A DNA stretch of 64,000 bases. Origin: Gliomastix tumulicola. Lineage: Eukaryota > Ascomycota > Sordariomycetes > Hypocreales > Bionectriaceae. The notes below the pieces were generated by a model that was not told the origin of the DNA, did no database searches, and worked only from the letters and a program-made list of their open reading frames with translations. Made by a program: the position numbers and the translations under genes. Location: contig BCHX01000002.1 in assembly GCA_001599755.1 (NCBI GenBank), forward strand, positions 806,001-870,000. Direction: 5' to 3'. This document shows, in pieces, positions 32,690 through 42,439 of the stretch (position 1 is its first letter; each line of letters starts with the position of its first letter).

Positions 32690-34166
32690 GCAGCCCGGGG
32701 ATGGGACCGCGGGCGCTCATCATCTGCATATCAGCATCACACGGACAAGTACGAAGATCGCAACTCGAGATCTCCTCACTCTCTTTTTTGAAAGCATTTG
32801 GCTGGACAAATGGTCGGCACTCTGCACACCACGCTGTGGAGAATTTGTCTGTGAGACTTTTATCTGGATGTTGAACAAACACTGGCCCGTCTGGCCCTTT
32901 GATCTTATGAGTGCTTTGGCTTCTCGGTCACTCTTGGTCTCTTTCTTTCGTTTTGCACACCAGCGGAGTTCAGGGGAGGGTGGTCCTTTTTCTTTTCGTC
33001 CTTTCTTTTCCTTTGTTCTCCGGACAGGGAGGGGGTTGGCATGGAGGGTGGAGGACTGGTCGTCGAAAGGTTTGTCTTTTCTTTTTTTTCTTCGCTCTTT
33101 TCTTTTCTTTTCGAAGGGTTCGTGTTGTATTTCTGTAACTTTTGAATCTACTTTGGTTCCGAAGGCGAGGGAAGGGAAGGGGGCAGATGGGTAAGCGTTG
33201 GGAGGATAGGGATATTTTTCTCAGCGTTTGACGGGAGGGGCTCCGAAATATTGCTTAGCAGCGGAGGGCATTCAGCGAAGAGGGCAAGGGTTTTTTTTTT
33301 TTTGTAGACATGTCTGGAAACAAAGCTTTTGACCTCGAAGCGGGAATGACTGATTTATTGGGTGAGGTTCTGAGAGATGTGTGATGATATACGGGAATAT
33401 ACACATTGGAAGGGTTCAATTGGTGGTGTTTCTGGTGTGATCTTCCTGGCAACGTGCGTGAACTGTTCATTGCAGCTGATAGGTACTACTCCTGGTATGT
33501 CTCTTTCGCAAGGGTCGTTTTTTCTTTCGAGAGCGAAGGAAGGCGAATCTTGGGGAGGAGGCACTGGCATGCGTTGCTAATGGCACTACTGCACGTCAAG
33601 GTTTGTAGCCTCCTCTTGGCCAACTTATCCCCGAGCAAATCAGAGCCCACGGAACCCTGGATTCCAAACGAATTTAGGCCCTCCTCATTACTGGTGGGTG
33701 AGTGGGAAGGGTGTGTGACGGCATGTCATGCAAGGGACCCGGCATTTAGCTTAACGCCGCAGAGCAGCCTACGTCTTCCCAATGATCAGAGTGAGATCTC
33801 ACAGCCCTCCACTACGGTCTTAATCGGGGAGAGCCGAAATCGTGCATGAAGATGGGCGAGCTACATGTGGCGGGTTGAGATGATAGGTGGGCTGGTGCAG
33901 GTTGAGGTGTCTCACAAGGTGTGAGATGCTAACACCGAACCAGACGGCACCACGGGCAGCCTCGTAGGACAGGGAGCTATGTCATGAGACCCCAGAATAT
34001 AAAGAGCTGAGGCTGCTGCCACTGTGACTCTGGTGTCTTCAGGTCACACCCTTCATCTCGGTCATCTCACAGTTAAAGGGGGTCTTCTTACCTGAATATC
34101 GATCGCTCCCAAACACATCAAGGCTTTCACTTACCAGGCTTCACCTCACCTGTGCTCAATCTCAAG
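32690..34166. promoter_or_regulatory. CCR4 3' region and SDR promoter
   Basis: The first part is T-rich (tttcttttttttcttc-type tracts at 33075-33115), fitting a CCR4 3' UTR. The second part is the SDR promoter: a TATAAA at 33998-34003 (164 bp before the ATG) and repeated TGTGAGA/TCTCACA elements. These are a 12-bp palindrome GTGAGATCTCAC at 33791-33802, an inverted repeat TCTCACA-AGG-TGTGAGA at 33910-33926, and a half-site at 34065-34071. Confidence 0.6.
33998..34003 (+). promoter_or_regulatory. TATA box of the SDR gene
   Basis: TATAAA within agaatataaagag, 164 bp before the SDR ATG and 72 bp after the inverted repeat at 33910-33926. Confidence 0.6.
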
Positions 34167-34994
34167 ATGCCTCGCGTTTGGTTCGTCACCGGCTCCTCCC
34201 GCGGCCTCGGCCTCTCGCTCTCCAAACTCATCCTCGACTCGGGCGACTCCCTCGTGGCCACCGCCCGCAAGGCCCAGGACCTGGACGCCCTCGTGAGCAC
34301 CCACGGCGCCGACCGCGTCCTCGCCCTTCCCCTCGACGTGACGGACCCAGCCGCCGTCGATGCTGCTGTCTCCAACGCAGTGACCAAGTTCGGCCGCATC
34401 GACGTCGTCGTCAACAACGCCGGCTACGCGGACAACGCCTCCGTCGAGGACACGACGCTGGCCTCGTTCCGCGCGCAGATGGACACCAACTTCTACGGCG
34501 TCGTGTACGTCTCCATGGCCGTGATCCCGGTCATGCGCAGCCAGGGCGCGGGACACATCATCCAGATCTCCTCCCTCGGAGGGCGCGTCGGCTCCCCGGG
34601 TTTGGGCGCCTACCAGAGCGCGAAATGGGCCGTCAACGGCTTCTCGACGGTGCTGGACGCAGAGCTCGCGCCGCTGGGCATCAAGGTGACGTCCTGCGAG
34701 CCGGGCGGCATCAGCACCGACTGGGCCGGCTCGTCGATGGGGAACCCGCCCATCGGCCAAGGGTACGAGCAGACGGTGGGCGCGTTCCGGACGATGCGGG
34801 ACACGTACGCCGGGTCGTGGACGAGGCCTGAGGAGATCGCGGCGGGCGTGTATCACATTGCTGGAGTGGAAGATCCGCCGGTGCGGCTGCTGCTGGGGAA
34901 GGATACGGTTGAGTATGCGAGGGGCGCGAGGCAGGCGTTGGCGGCGTCGGATGAGAAGTGGGAGCATGTCACGACGCTGCAGTTTGAGCACTGA
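34167..34994 (+). CDS. Short-chain dehydrogenase/reductase (classical SDR)
   Basis: Single exon, 275 aa, normal for the family. The ATG at 34167 places the Rossmann cofactor motif TGSSRGLG at 8-15. NNAG is at 83-86, catalytic Ser at 136 and YQSAK with Tyr149 and Lys153. Arg12 in the glycine loop and Arg34 after strand 2 (ATARK) suggest NADP(H) preference. PGGISTDW follows the usual PG motif. Expected cytosolic oxidoreductase on an alcohol/carbonyl; substrate unknown. It has its own TATA box and palindromic promoter elements, suggesting inducible expression. No adjacent pathway genes are evident. Confidence 0.93.
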   Translation: MPRVWFVTGSSRGLGLSLSKLILDSGDSLVATARKAQDLDALVSTHGADRVLALPLDVTDPAAVDAAVSNAVTKFGRIDVVVNNAGYADNASVEDTTLASFRAQMDTNFYGVVYVSMAVIPVMRSQGAGHIIQISSLGGRVGSPGLGAYQSAKWAVNGFSTVLDAELAPLGIKVTSCEPGGISTDWAGSSMGNPPIGQGYEQTVGAFRTMRDTYAGSWTRPEEIAAGVYHIAGVEDPPVRLLLGKDTVEYARGARQALAASDEKWEHVTTLQFEH

Positions 34995-36945
34995 GGGAGT
35001 GTCTGTCTAGATGTTGGGAAGTGAGTGAGTTGCTGGAGGATGCGTCGATAGATCTGGTCGTTGAGCTCCCGAGGAAATCTAGTTACCCTGTACCAAAGTG
35101 CGCTGCTTGGAGGTGCTCCTCTCCCAGATCACACACGGATGCCTGCATCCTCACTTCCATGGGCCGGGGACCTGATTTCTAAACATGACCTTCGCTTGCT
35201 GAGAAATTCGCCTCTTGCTAGGCTCTACTCAGTAGTATAGCAGCCAAACAGGCCTGATCCTTGTAAATGTGACCAGTCCCATTTGGAGCCTGTCACATTG
35301 ATGCCCTTGCTAGATCACTTACTCGTAGAAATACACAGTGACCCGCGCAATATTACGACAACTTCTACCAACAGAAGACCGACAGAGAGAATCAACACCA
35401 CAATCGAGATTCATCGAGATACAAACCCCAAACCGTGCCTCACTCACACCTGAACAGCTGAACAAACACCCGGTGATCCCCGCCAGCAAAAGGCAGCTCC
35501 CCCCCTTTTAGTGCCTTAGCACTAGCCACGATCCGGAAGGCCTAGCACGGAATGCCGCCGGACTTTGTGTTCAGGAGCAAGCCACACACATGCAGGTCGC
35601 CAAGTCGGGAAATACGTCGATTCCCTCGAGGAGGAACGAATGTCAAGTCTCCTTTCACGGCCCCCCGACTGACAGACCAGGACAGGGTCGTGGCAGCTAC
35701 GCACATATGCTAATTTTACTTGTGAAATGAAGGGCATCATCATCATTAATCGTCCATCGTCACATTGATTACAAAAGTGCAAAAAACTTCACCGCCCGCA
35801 CGGGTCTCACTGCAACCAAAAAAAGTCTCCGTTATCAGTGAAGGGGTCTGTGGTGCACGTCTGACTCGCATCACACGCTAACTAGCGAGGTCTCGCCAGG
35901 GGGAGGGTAGCATCGAACTGAAGAAGTTGGAGATCGACAGTGACCGGCAGTTATTTCCCACCACGACGGGTTACCCAGAAGGGGGACCAAGGGGGCAACG
36001 GGGGTCAGAGGTGCAGGAGAAAAAAACGTGTTTTTGGCGAGGGGACCGTTCAGGATCCAGTGCTTATCCACCCCCAGATGGACAGGGCCTGCATGTTGAT
36101 CATGATCCCCGGACACGAGGACAGGATGCAGAGAAGGTCCTCTAACGAGTGAGTGTCTGTTTGTTTTCAGGTTTGTTCTTCAGAGACTTACCTGGGCTGA
36201 AGATAATACTGCCTCTCCGCACGCGGTGAACGGTCCTCCCCCCCCTCACCCCCTCGCTTCCTTCGTTCAGGACGGACAGCTGAGCTGAAGACTCCAGCTA
36301 GTCTCTTCCTTGGCCGCTCACCACCCCGGCTCTCCCTCAGGATGTGCCAGTTCAGATACGGATACGGAGCACGAACACGCCACGAGCTAGACGGTTCCTG
36401 GAGCGTCCGGCCGCAGGTCCCTTTTTCACGCTTGCCTCTTAGTCCCGTCCGATGTCCTTCGGTCTTGTCACTGTGAGTGTCAGTGTCCTTGATGCGTGTG
36501 CATATGTAGGATACATATCCCCATCCTTGACCCCGTCCCCCTCGCTTTGCCTTGGCTTCCCCGGATTTTCCCAATTTCGCTTCCCATTTTCTTGTCCTAT
36601 TCATAGTGATACCCACTGCCCATTTCCTGCATACATGTCTACGGGGTGAGCCCTCCCTGTCACACTCTTTCCTCCTCTTTCGCATCTTTTTTTTCTATTG
36701 CCTGGGATATGTGCCGTCGACGGAGGACGCCCTTCTCTTGAGCTTACCGACTCGCTGGACGAGTGACTGGCCGTGGGAGGTGTCATGTAATCGATCACTG
36801 TCCTGCTTCGCACCTACTCGCATATATACGCCCGCACATACATACATACACAAACAGCAACCAACACAGCGACTCCCCCGAACCCGAGACGACCCCGACG
36901 ACACGATATAGGAAAAGGATAGTTAGTACACGACAACAGCCCACC
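34995..36945. other. Intergenic region upstream of DUF7703 gene
   Basis: 1.95 kb without a supported gene. Pyrimidine-rich blocks occur near 36500-36700 and a short (CATA)n run near 36838-36851. The last part is probably the 5' UTR of the DUF7703 gene. A frame on the minus strand at 36188-36685 has charged low-complexity sequence only. Confidence 0.45.
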
Positions 36946-38508
36946 ATGAGCGCCGACCACACGCCCAACGGCTCGACCAACGAGCCCCTCGACCTGACGT
37001 CCAACCTGCCCCTCCACATGGCGCTCGCGGCCTTCACGGGCATCGCGTGGTACAACGTCGTCGAGCTCAACATCTCGGTGTACATGACGTTCAAGCGGCG
37101 GCGCGGGCTCTACTTCTGGTCGGTGGTGGCCTGCATCCAGGGCATCGCCTGCCACTCGGCGGCCTTCATCCTCAAGCTGTACGGCGTCGTGACCATCTAC
37201 CAGGTGACGGTGACCATGATCACCATCGGCTGGTACCTCATGGTCACGGGGCAAGCCCTGGTGCTCTACTCGCGGCTGCACCTCGTCGTGAGCGACACGC
37301 GCATCGTGCGGGCCGTCCTCGTCATGATCTGCTTCAACGCCGTGACGATGCACCTGCCCACGACGGTGCTGACGTACGGCTCCAACTCGCCGCAGCACGC
37401 GCTCTTCACCGACGGCTTCCGCGTCATGGAGAAGCTGCAGATGACCATGTTCTCGGTGCAGGAGCTCGTCATCTCGGGCCTGTACATCTGGGCGACGCTG
37501 CGGTTCCTGCGGCCCGTGTACAGGCGGCACGTGCGGTCCGTCATGGTGCAGCTGCTCTGGATCAACGTGGCCATCATCATCATGGACCTGGCCATGCTGA
37601 CCATGGAGTACATGGGCATGTACTTCCTCGAGGCGGTCATGAAGGGCGCCATCTACAGCGTCAAGCTCAAGCTCGAGTTTGCCGTGCTGAACCAGCTGAT
37701 GCAGATCGCGAGCTCGTCGCGGGACCAGGCCGCCGTCCTGGGGCCAGGAGACGCCGACAACAGCAAGGACAACGGCAGGAGGAGACGCGGGTCTACGGCC
37801 GTGTCGCCGGGGGGGTTCCGGGGCTGGCTGCGGCATCTGCTGCCCGGCCCCCCGACGCTGTCATCGGGGACCAACGGCGGCGGCGGCGGGCCCGGCGGCG
37901 CAGTAGCAAACACGTACTACATCTCGCCGTCGGTGCTGCAGAGCACGCTGTCGACGCGCCACCACCAGCAGGAGCGCAACGTGAGCTCCCGCCGGCCCAA
38001 CGTCAACGGCGCAGACGCAGACGACAACCCGAGCCACGGCATCGCCATGACGACCGAGATCCGGCAGGAGTTCAGCACCGCCGCCGAGCTCGACGACGAC
38101 CTCAAGGATGCCAAGCGACGACGCGCACGCACGACAACAACTAAGACAACCACCTTCTATGAAGAAGCCACAGCCGCGCGCGCTGCAGCACGGGACAACT
38201 CACTTGACGACGACGGCGCCGCCTCGGACAAGTCGGAGACGTCGCAGCTCGAGCTCGTGTACATGCCCTCCTCCGGCGGCTCGTCATACGAGGCGGCCAA
38301 GAACAACGGCGGCAAGCCCGTCACGCTCGAGAGTCCGAGGCCGACGGCGCAGCTGCCGTGGACGGCCACACGGTCTCCTGCGCCGCCGATGCCGCCGGAC
38401 GAGCCGATCCCGAGGAGTCTGCAGTATCATCGGCCGTCGGTGACAAATCTCAAGGGCGGGCCGGACTCGGAGAGCAGGACGAGCAGCGAGGCGCATCTGC
38501 GGATGTGA
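36946..38508 (+). CDS. DUF7703-type multi-spanning membrane protein
   Basis: Single exon, 520 aa. The start has an excellent context (cccaccATGag). Residues 20-270 contain about seven hydrophobic segments, with the family pattern AWYNVVELN, FKRRRGLYFWS and VLYSRLHLV; this is the fungal DUF7703 integral-membrane family as I recall it. The C-terminal half is hydrophilic, with Gly/Ser/Thr-rich and acidic patches and a basic stretch KRRRAR. Topology resembles a GPCR/Pth11-like receptor, but no CFEM domain or G-protein motif is visible. Plasma-membrane sensor is an inference; biochemical function is unknown. Confidence 0.82.
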   Translation: MSADHTPNGSTNEPLDLTSNLPLHMALAAFTGIAWYNVVELNISVYMTFKRRRGLYFWSVVACIQGIACHSAAFILKLYGVVTIYQVTVTMITIGWYLMVTGQALVLYSRLHLVVSDTRIVRAVLVMICFNAVTMHLPTTVLTYGSNSPQHALFTDGFRVMEKLQMTMFSVQELVISGLYIWATLRFLRPVYRRHVRSVMVQLLWINVAIIIMDLAMLTMEYMGMYFLEAVMKGAIYSVKLKLEFAVLNQLMQIASSSRDQAAVLGPGDADNSKDNGRRRRGSTAVSPGGFRGWLRHLLPGPPTLSSGTNGGGGGPGGAVANTYYISPSVLQSTLSTRHHQQERNVSSRRPNVNGADADDNPSHGIAMTTEIRQEFSTAAELDDDLKDAKRRRARTTTTKTTTFYEEATAARAAARDNSLDDDGAASDKSETSQLELVYMPSSGGSSYEAAKNNGGKPVTLESPRPTAQLPWTATRSPAPPMPPDEPIPRSLQYHRPSVTNLKGGPDSESRTSSEAHLRM

Positions 38509-38994
38509 GATGTTGAAAGGCATACACTGCTAGAAGAAGAACCGCAAGGGGGGGCAACATGACCCTCAGGGGTTGATGTTCTATAAAGGGGTGGGAGTCA
38601 CTCACTACTGACTTGACACCACCAAGGATAGATAATTCAGAGTATATAGGTTATTGGTTTAGGAGGAAGAGATACCCACGGAGAGCGCATATATTATTTC
38701 GTCATTGGACTGGACGCGGAAAAGGCAACATTGGACTGGAGGGACGGATGGGCACACTCTTTTCTCGGTGTTGGACGGAAGGATGGGTGGATGGATGATG
38801 TATATGGAAATTCTCGTCTCATATCTAGCAGGTCGTAGGCACATACCAAAAGCGAATATGTCAATATCTGTGACAGTCTATGGTGCAGTGAGTTTGGAGT
38901 TGGGTATCAGTATTGGAGAGTGGAAGTCTAGATCAATATATATGAATAATAAACAGTGTCATGTCCCCGCAAGTCTTTCTTTCTCTAGCCTCTA
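38509..38994. other. Convergent 3' region
   Basis: Spacer between the DUF7703 gene and the convergent carrier gene. It contains an AATAAA at 38948-38953, a candidate poly(A) signal on the plus strand. No gene is seen. Confidence 0.45.
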
Positions 38995-40377
38995 TCAGAG
39001 CACAATGTCATACCCGTCCCTCGTGATCCTGACCTCCTCCGCCCCGAGCCCGTACTTCCGCCGTATCAGCTCAAAGATGATGAGCCCGGCACTCGTACTC
39101 GGCACCTGCCGGATCGCATTCCACCAGAACCCCCTGTACAGCCACCGCGCAAGTCCCAACCCCTCGCTCCGCGCCTCGGCCGCGCACACGCCCACCGACT
39201 CCTGGTACGCGTGGTAGTAGGCCCGCATCATGCGCCAGCGCCGCCGCCGGGGCCGGTCCGGGCTGTTGTTCTCCTTGTCCTGGTGGCGCGAGGCTCGCAG
39301 CCGCGCGGCCTTGGCGTCGAGGTCCTCGAGGTGGTCCCAGTGCTTGACCTGGAAGTGCGTCAGCGGGTGCAGGAGGACCTGCTGCGCGAGGGAGGCGCTC
39401 GTCCCCGCGAGGAGGAGGAACATGGGCTCGAGGGCGTAGTGCGGGCGGATGACGGTGTTGTTGCCGTCCTTGTCGTCGTCGTCCTCTTTCCTGTGCTTGT
39501 GCGAGGGCCGCTTCATGGCCAGCAGGTCGATCATGTCGTCCGCCAGCCCGCCGTAGTACCACGTCACGAACCGGTGGTACCCCTGCGCCTTGACGTACTC
39601 GAACGTGCTGAAGAAGACGGCGCTGCCCAGACTGTCCTTGGCGAACGACAGGCCCCAGCCCGCGAATATGCCGCGGAGGCCAATCTCGCGCAGCTTCTCG
39701 AACCCGAAGCTCCACATACTTCGCGGTTTCCCCTGCCCGTCACTCGGCATCATGTCTCTGTGGTCGAAGCGCGCCTGCAGCGCATCCAGCGGCGCCGCAA
39801 CGACGCTCTGCAGCGCACCCGCGAGAAACCCAGCAGCGAAGGTGTGCGCGGGCTCCGGCGGCGGATACACGCGCTTGCGGGCCTGCGCGCTCTCCTCGTG
39901 CAGGTGGCCCAGGATCTGCAGGTAACTCGTGTACAGCACGGCGCCGACGCCGACGTTGGCGATGAGCGGCGGCAGGATCTGCTGCGGCACGACGCTCCAG
40001 CCCTGATGCCGGATCGCACTGGTCAGCACGCCGGGCGTCGTCGACCGCAGCAGCAGCCACGCCTGGCGCAGGACGACGCTCATGCGCGTCGAGCTCGTGT
40101 CCTGCGCGACGGACCGCAGCAGCGCGCGGATGTGCGCCTGGTGCACGGTGCGCGCGTACGCGAGGTAGTCGACGCGGGTGCGGAAGAAGGCCTTGGCCGG
40201 CGCGCGGAAGTAGAAGGCCACGAGCTGCGAGCTCAGGGCGCGCGCCGAGGCCGCCGAGGCCGCCGTCGCAGCGTTGCTGTGCGGGGGACGCTCCGGCAGC
40301 ACGCCCTCGAGGTCTCCGGGGAGCGGCCGGGGATCACGGCCGGCCACAGGGAGGGCGTCATTGCGGCCTGGAGTCAT
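38995..40377 (-). CDS. Divergent mitochondrial carrier family protein
   Basis: Single exon, 460 aa, well above the usual 300. Carrier-like features: AGFLAGALQSVVAAPLDALQ (about 180-200), GLRGIFAGWGLSFAKDSLGSAVFF (the even-helix G-x-x-x-G and carrier turn), and a third repeat AGTSASLAQQVLLHPLTHFQ with WLYRGFWWNAIRQVPS. The Px[DE]xx[KR] signatures are weak: the second-repeat form is PLDALQ and the third is PLTHFQ. The first repeat is poorly conserved and has an Ala-rich N-terminal extension. A charged insert (KHRKEDDDDKDGNN) sits in a loop. Likely a fungal-specific carrier-fold protein of an organelle membrane; substrate cannot be assigned. Confidence 0.78.
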   Translation of the reverse strand: MTPGRNDALPVAGRDPRPLPGDLEGVLPERPPHSNAATAASAASARALSSQLVAFYFRAPAKAFFRTRVDYLAYARTVHQAHIRALLRSVAQDTSSTRMSVVLRQAWLLLRSTTPGVLTSAIRHQGWSVVPQQILPPLIANVGVGAVLYTSYLQILGHLHEESAQARKRVYPPPEPAHTFAAGFLAGALQSVVAAPLDALQARFDHRDMMPSDGQGKPRSMWSFGFEKLREIGLRGIFAGWGLSFAKDSLGSAVFFSTFEYVKAQGYHRFVTWYYGGLADDMIDLLAMKRPSHKHRKEDDDDKDGNNTVIRPHYALEPMFLLLAGTSASLAQQVLLHPLTHFQVKHWDHLEDLDAKAARLRASRHQDKENNSPDRPRRRRWRMMRAYYHAYQESVGVCAAEARSEGLGLARWLYRGFWWNAIRQVPSTSAGLIIFELIRRKYGLGAEEVRITRDGYDIVL

Positions 40378-40781
40378 GACTTTGACGGCGCATTTTCGTC
40401 AGGCTGAGCGAGTGGCGGGGTGGGAAGAGTCAAAAGGTGGAACAGCAGCAGCCTGTAATAAGCGATGAGGTAAAGGGGATGAGGCCGTCTTGATGCTGGC
40501 GTGGTGGGAGGCTGAGACGGAAGTTGGCGGTTGGGTTCGGGAAGTGAAGGTGAAAGATTGTCGGCTGATGACTAAGCTGAACGGCGGCCTCTGATAGGTG
40601 GGCTGCTGCCCGCCTGACACTGGAGCGTGATGGGGGCAGGTCAGCGAGCCTGAGGAGCTGCCAGTTGTCACAGGAAGTTGTTTTACGGTATGAATGTTCG
40701 CTGAATTATTTTTCTTATTCTAATGTCGTCGTTGTGTCCAACTTTCTCTCTCCATGGCAGCACCCAAGTCCACCACATCCC
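40378..40781. other. Spacer between amidohydrolase and carrier genes
   Basis: 404 bp that must hold the amidohydrolase 3' UTR and the carrier promoter, both on the minus strand. No gene is seen. Confidence 0.4.
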
Positions 40782-42149
40782 TCACTCAATCATCGTCTGC
40801 TTCACGCCGCCGTCCACAGGCAGCTTGCTCCATCGACTAACACACACCCGTCCATTCTTGATGACAGCGAGGATATGCTTCTCGGGCTCTGCAAGAATCC
40901 TGACGTCCTCCAGCGGGTTCTCGTTGAGCACCAGCAGGTCCGCCGCAAACCCCTCCTTCACCTGTCCGAGGAGCCCTCCCTGTCCCAGCATCTCGGCCGC
41001 GTTGACCGTGGCGCCCTGGAGCACCGTGCTGCTATCCAAGACCGCGGCCCTCAGTCCAAAGTCTCGGCTCTGGTACGCTTGGAACGGGCCTAGCAGATCT
41101 GACCCGTGGCACATCTTGACCCTGGCTCTGTGGGCGTGCCACAGGGCCGCCGCGATCTGATCGAGCATCATGGAGTTCTTCAGCCCCGTGGCGAGAGAGG
41201 GCGGTCCGGCGAGAGTAGACTCGCTCCCAGCGTAGGCAACGAGCGTTGGGGTGAACCAGACCCCCTTTTCCGCCATGTAGCCCGCCGTCTGCTCATCAAT
41301 CAGCGTGCCGTGCTCGATGCCCTTGACGCCGTTCTCGACTGCGAGTCGGATGGCACCGGGTGAATGGGCGTAGGCGTGGACCGAGGCGCCATGTCCCCCG
41401 GCAACATCGACGATAGCTCGCACTTCTTCTGCGGTAAACTGGGCGTGTCCGATGCTCTCGGTCGTAGGGCTTGCATCAGCACCGCCAGGTCCGTCACCGA
41501 CCATGATCTTGATAAAGTCGGCGCCGTCGCGGAGCTGCTCTCTCGTGACGCGGATGCACTCGGACACTCCGTCAACAATGACGCTGGTGTCCCCCTTGTA
41601 CGCACAGCAGCCGAAATGGTCGCTATTGAACTTGAGTTGGTCTCCAGGGCCGCCGGTCGGAGACAGGCCCTTGTCGCAGATGAACACGCGGGGACCGGGG
41701 AAGACATCGTCGTCGATCGCCTGTCTGAGGGCAAGCCGTGCGCCGCCCATGTCTCGTACAGCTGTGAAGCCGCGGCTCAGCATCTGGTGGCAGAGGAAGG
41801 GTTGTTTGTAGTGGATAACGGCGGGATCAGGTCCGGTCTCAGCACCCAGAATGCTGGTCTCGCCTGGAACAGCTGAGAGATGCACGTGACAGTCGATCAG
41901 ACCAGGACATAGGTATCTGCCCGCGAGGTCGATAACCACCACCTGCTCATTTGCACTGGACAGGGTGGCCAACTTGACGAACTCGATGTAGCCGTCGGAG
42001 ATCTTGACGCGGCGGTTGGGAATGATGACGCCCGCTGCCGTGTCAACCACGTTGGCGTTCTTGAAGATGTAGGTCGTTTGGGCGGGAAGCTTCCACGGCC
42101 TGAGTCTCTCGGTGATATCAGCTAGAAGCGACTCCTGGCCCTCGGACAT
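40782..42149 (-). CDS. Amidohydrolase-superfamily metal-dependent hydrolase
   Basis: Single exon, 455 aa. The ATG at 42149 is the first in frame; upstream open frame has only non-ATG starts. Binuclear metal-site residues are in place: HVH at 88 and 90, the carbamylatable Lys at 214 (DFIKIM), His at 258 (VHAYAH), His at 280 (GIEHGT) and Asp at 351 (GSDLLG). The N-terminal beta-sandwich and C-terminal LVLNENPLEDV are typical of the imidazolonepropionase/Xaa-Pro dipeptidase-like branch that includes fungal ochratoxinase-type amidases. No signal peptide is seen, so it is probably cytosolic. It hydrolyses an amide or cyclic amide; the substrate is not predictable. Confidence 0.9.
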   Translation of the reverse strand: MSEGQESLLADITERLRPWKLPAQTTYIFKNANVVDTAAGVIIPNRRVKISDGYIEFVKLATLSSANEQVVVIDLAGRYLCPGLIDCHVHLSAVPGETSILGAETGPDPAVIHYKQPFLCHQMLSRGFTAVRDMGGARLALRQAIDDDVFPGPRVFICDKGLSPTGGPGDQLKFNSDHFGCCAYKGDTSVIVDGVSECIRVTREQLRDGADFIKIMVGDGPGGADASPTTESIGHAQFTAEEVRAIVDVAGGHGASVHAYAHSPGAIRLAVENGVKGIEHGTLIDEQTAGYMAEKGVWFTPTLVAYAGSESTLAGPPSLATGLKNSMMLDQIAAALWHAHRARVKMCHGSDLLGPFQAYQSRDFGLRAAVLDSSTVLQGATVNAAEMLGQGGLLGQVKEGFAADLLVLNENPLEDVRILAEPEKHILAVIKNGRVCVSRWSKLPVDGGVKQTMIE

Positions 42150-42439
42150 GATGATGGCTTTGGTGACGGTGCAGTAAACGGTCTCGGGGTAGTTTGGTCT
42201 GCTTGGTTCTCGTCGAGGAACTGTGGAAATGCAGAGTGTGGGCGAGGATGACTGCGCTTGAGAATACTCAAAGAGAGAGAAAGGGAGAGGGAGTAGGGAG
42301 AGATGCTCATGCGAGAGAAGAGGGATCTGAAGAATTTGCAAACGGCGACGGTTCTCTGACCGCCATCAGTTCTTCTCGACGACTGTGTCACCCATCGGCG
42401 CATTCTCCCGGGTTACACTGCATGTCTCGTTCCGTTGAC

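Noticed and set aside
36814..37836. 340-codon minus-strand frame
   Set aside because: His/Asp/Arg-rich shadow of the DUF7703 coding strand.
37047..38144. 365-codon frame overlapping the DUF7703 gene
   Set aside because: Out-of-frame Arg/His/Ala-rich shadow; the other frame has clear membrane helices.
39211..40407. 398-codon plus-strand frame
   Set aside because: Antisense of the carrier gene; Arg/Val/His-rich with no domain.
42150..42341. N-terminal extension of the amidohydrolase
   Set aside because: In-frame and open, but it contains no ATG before 42149 and is not similar to the family.
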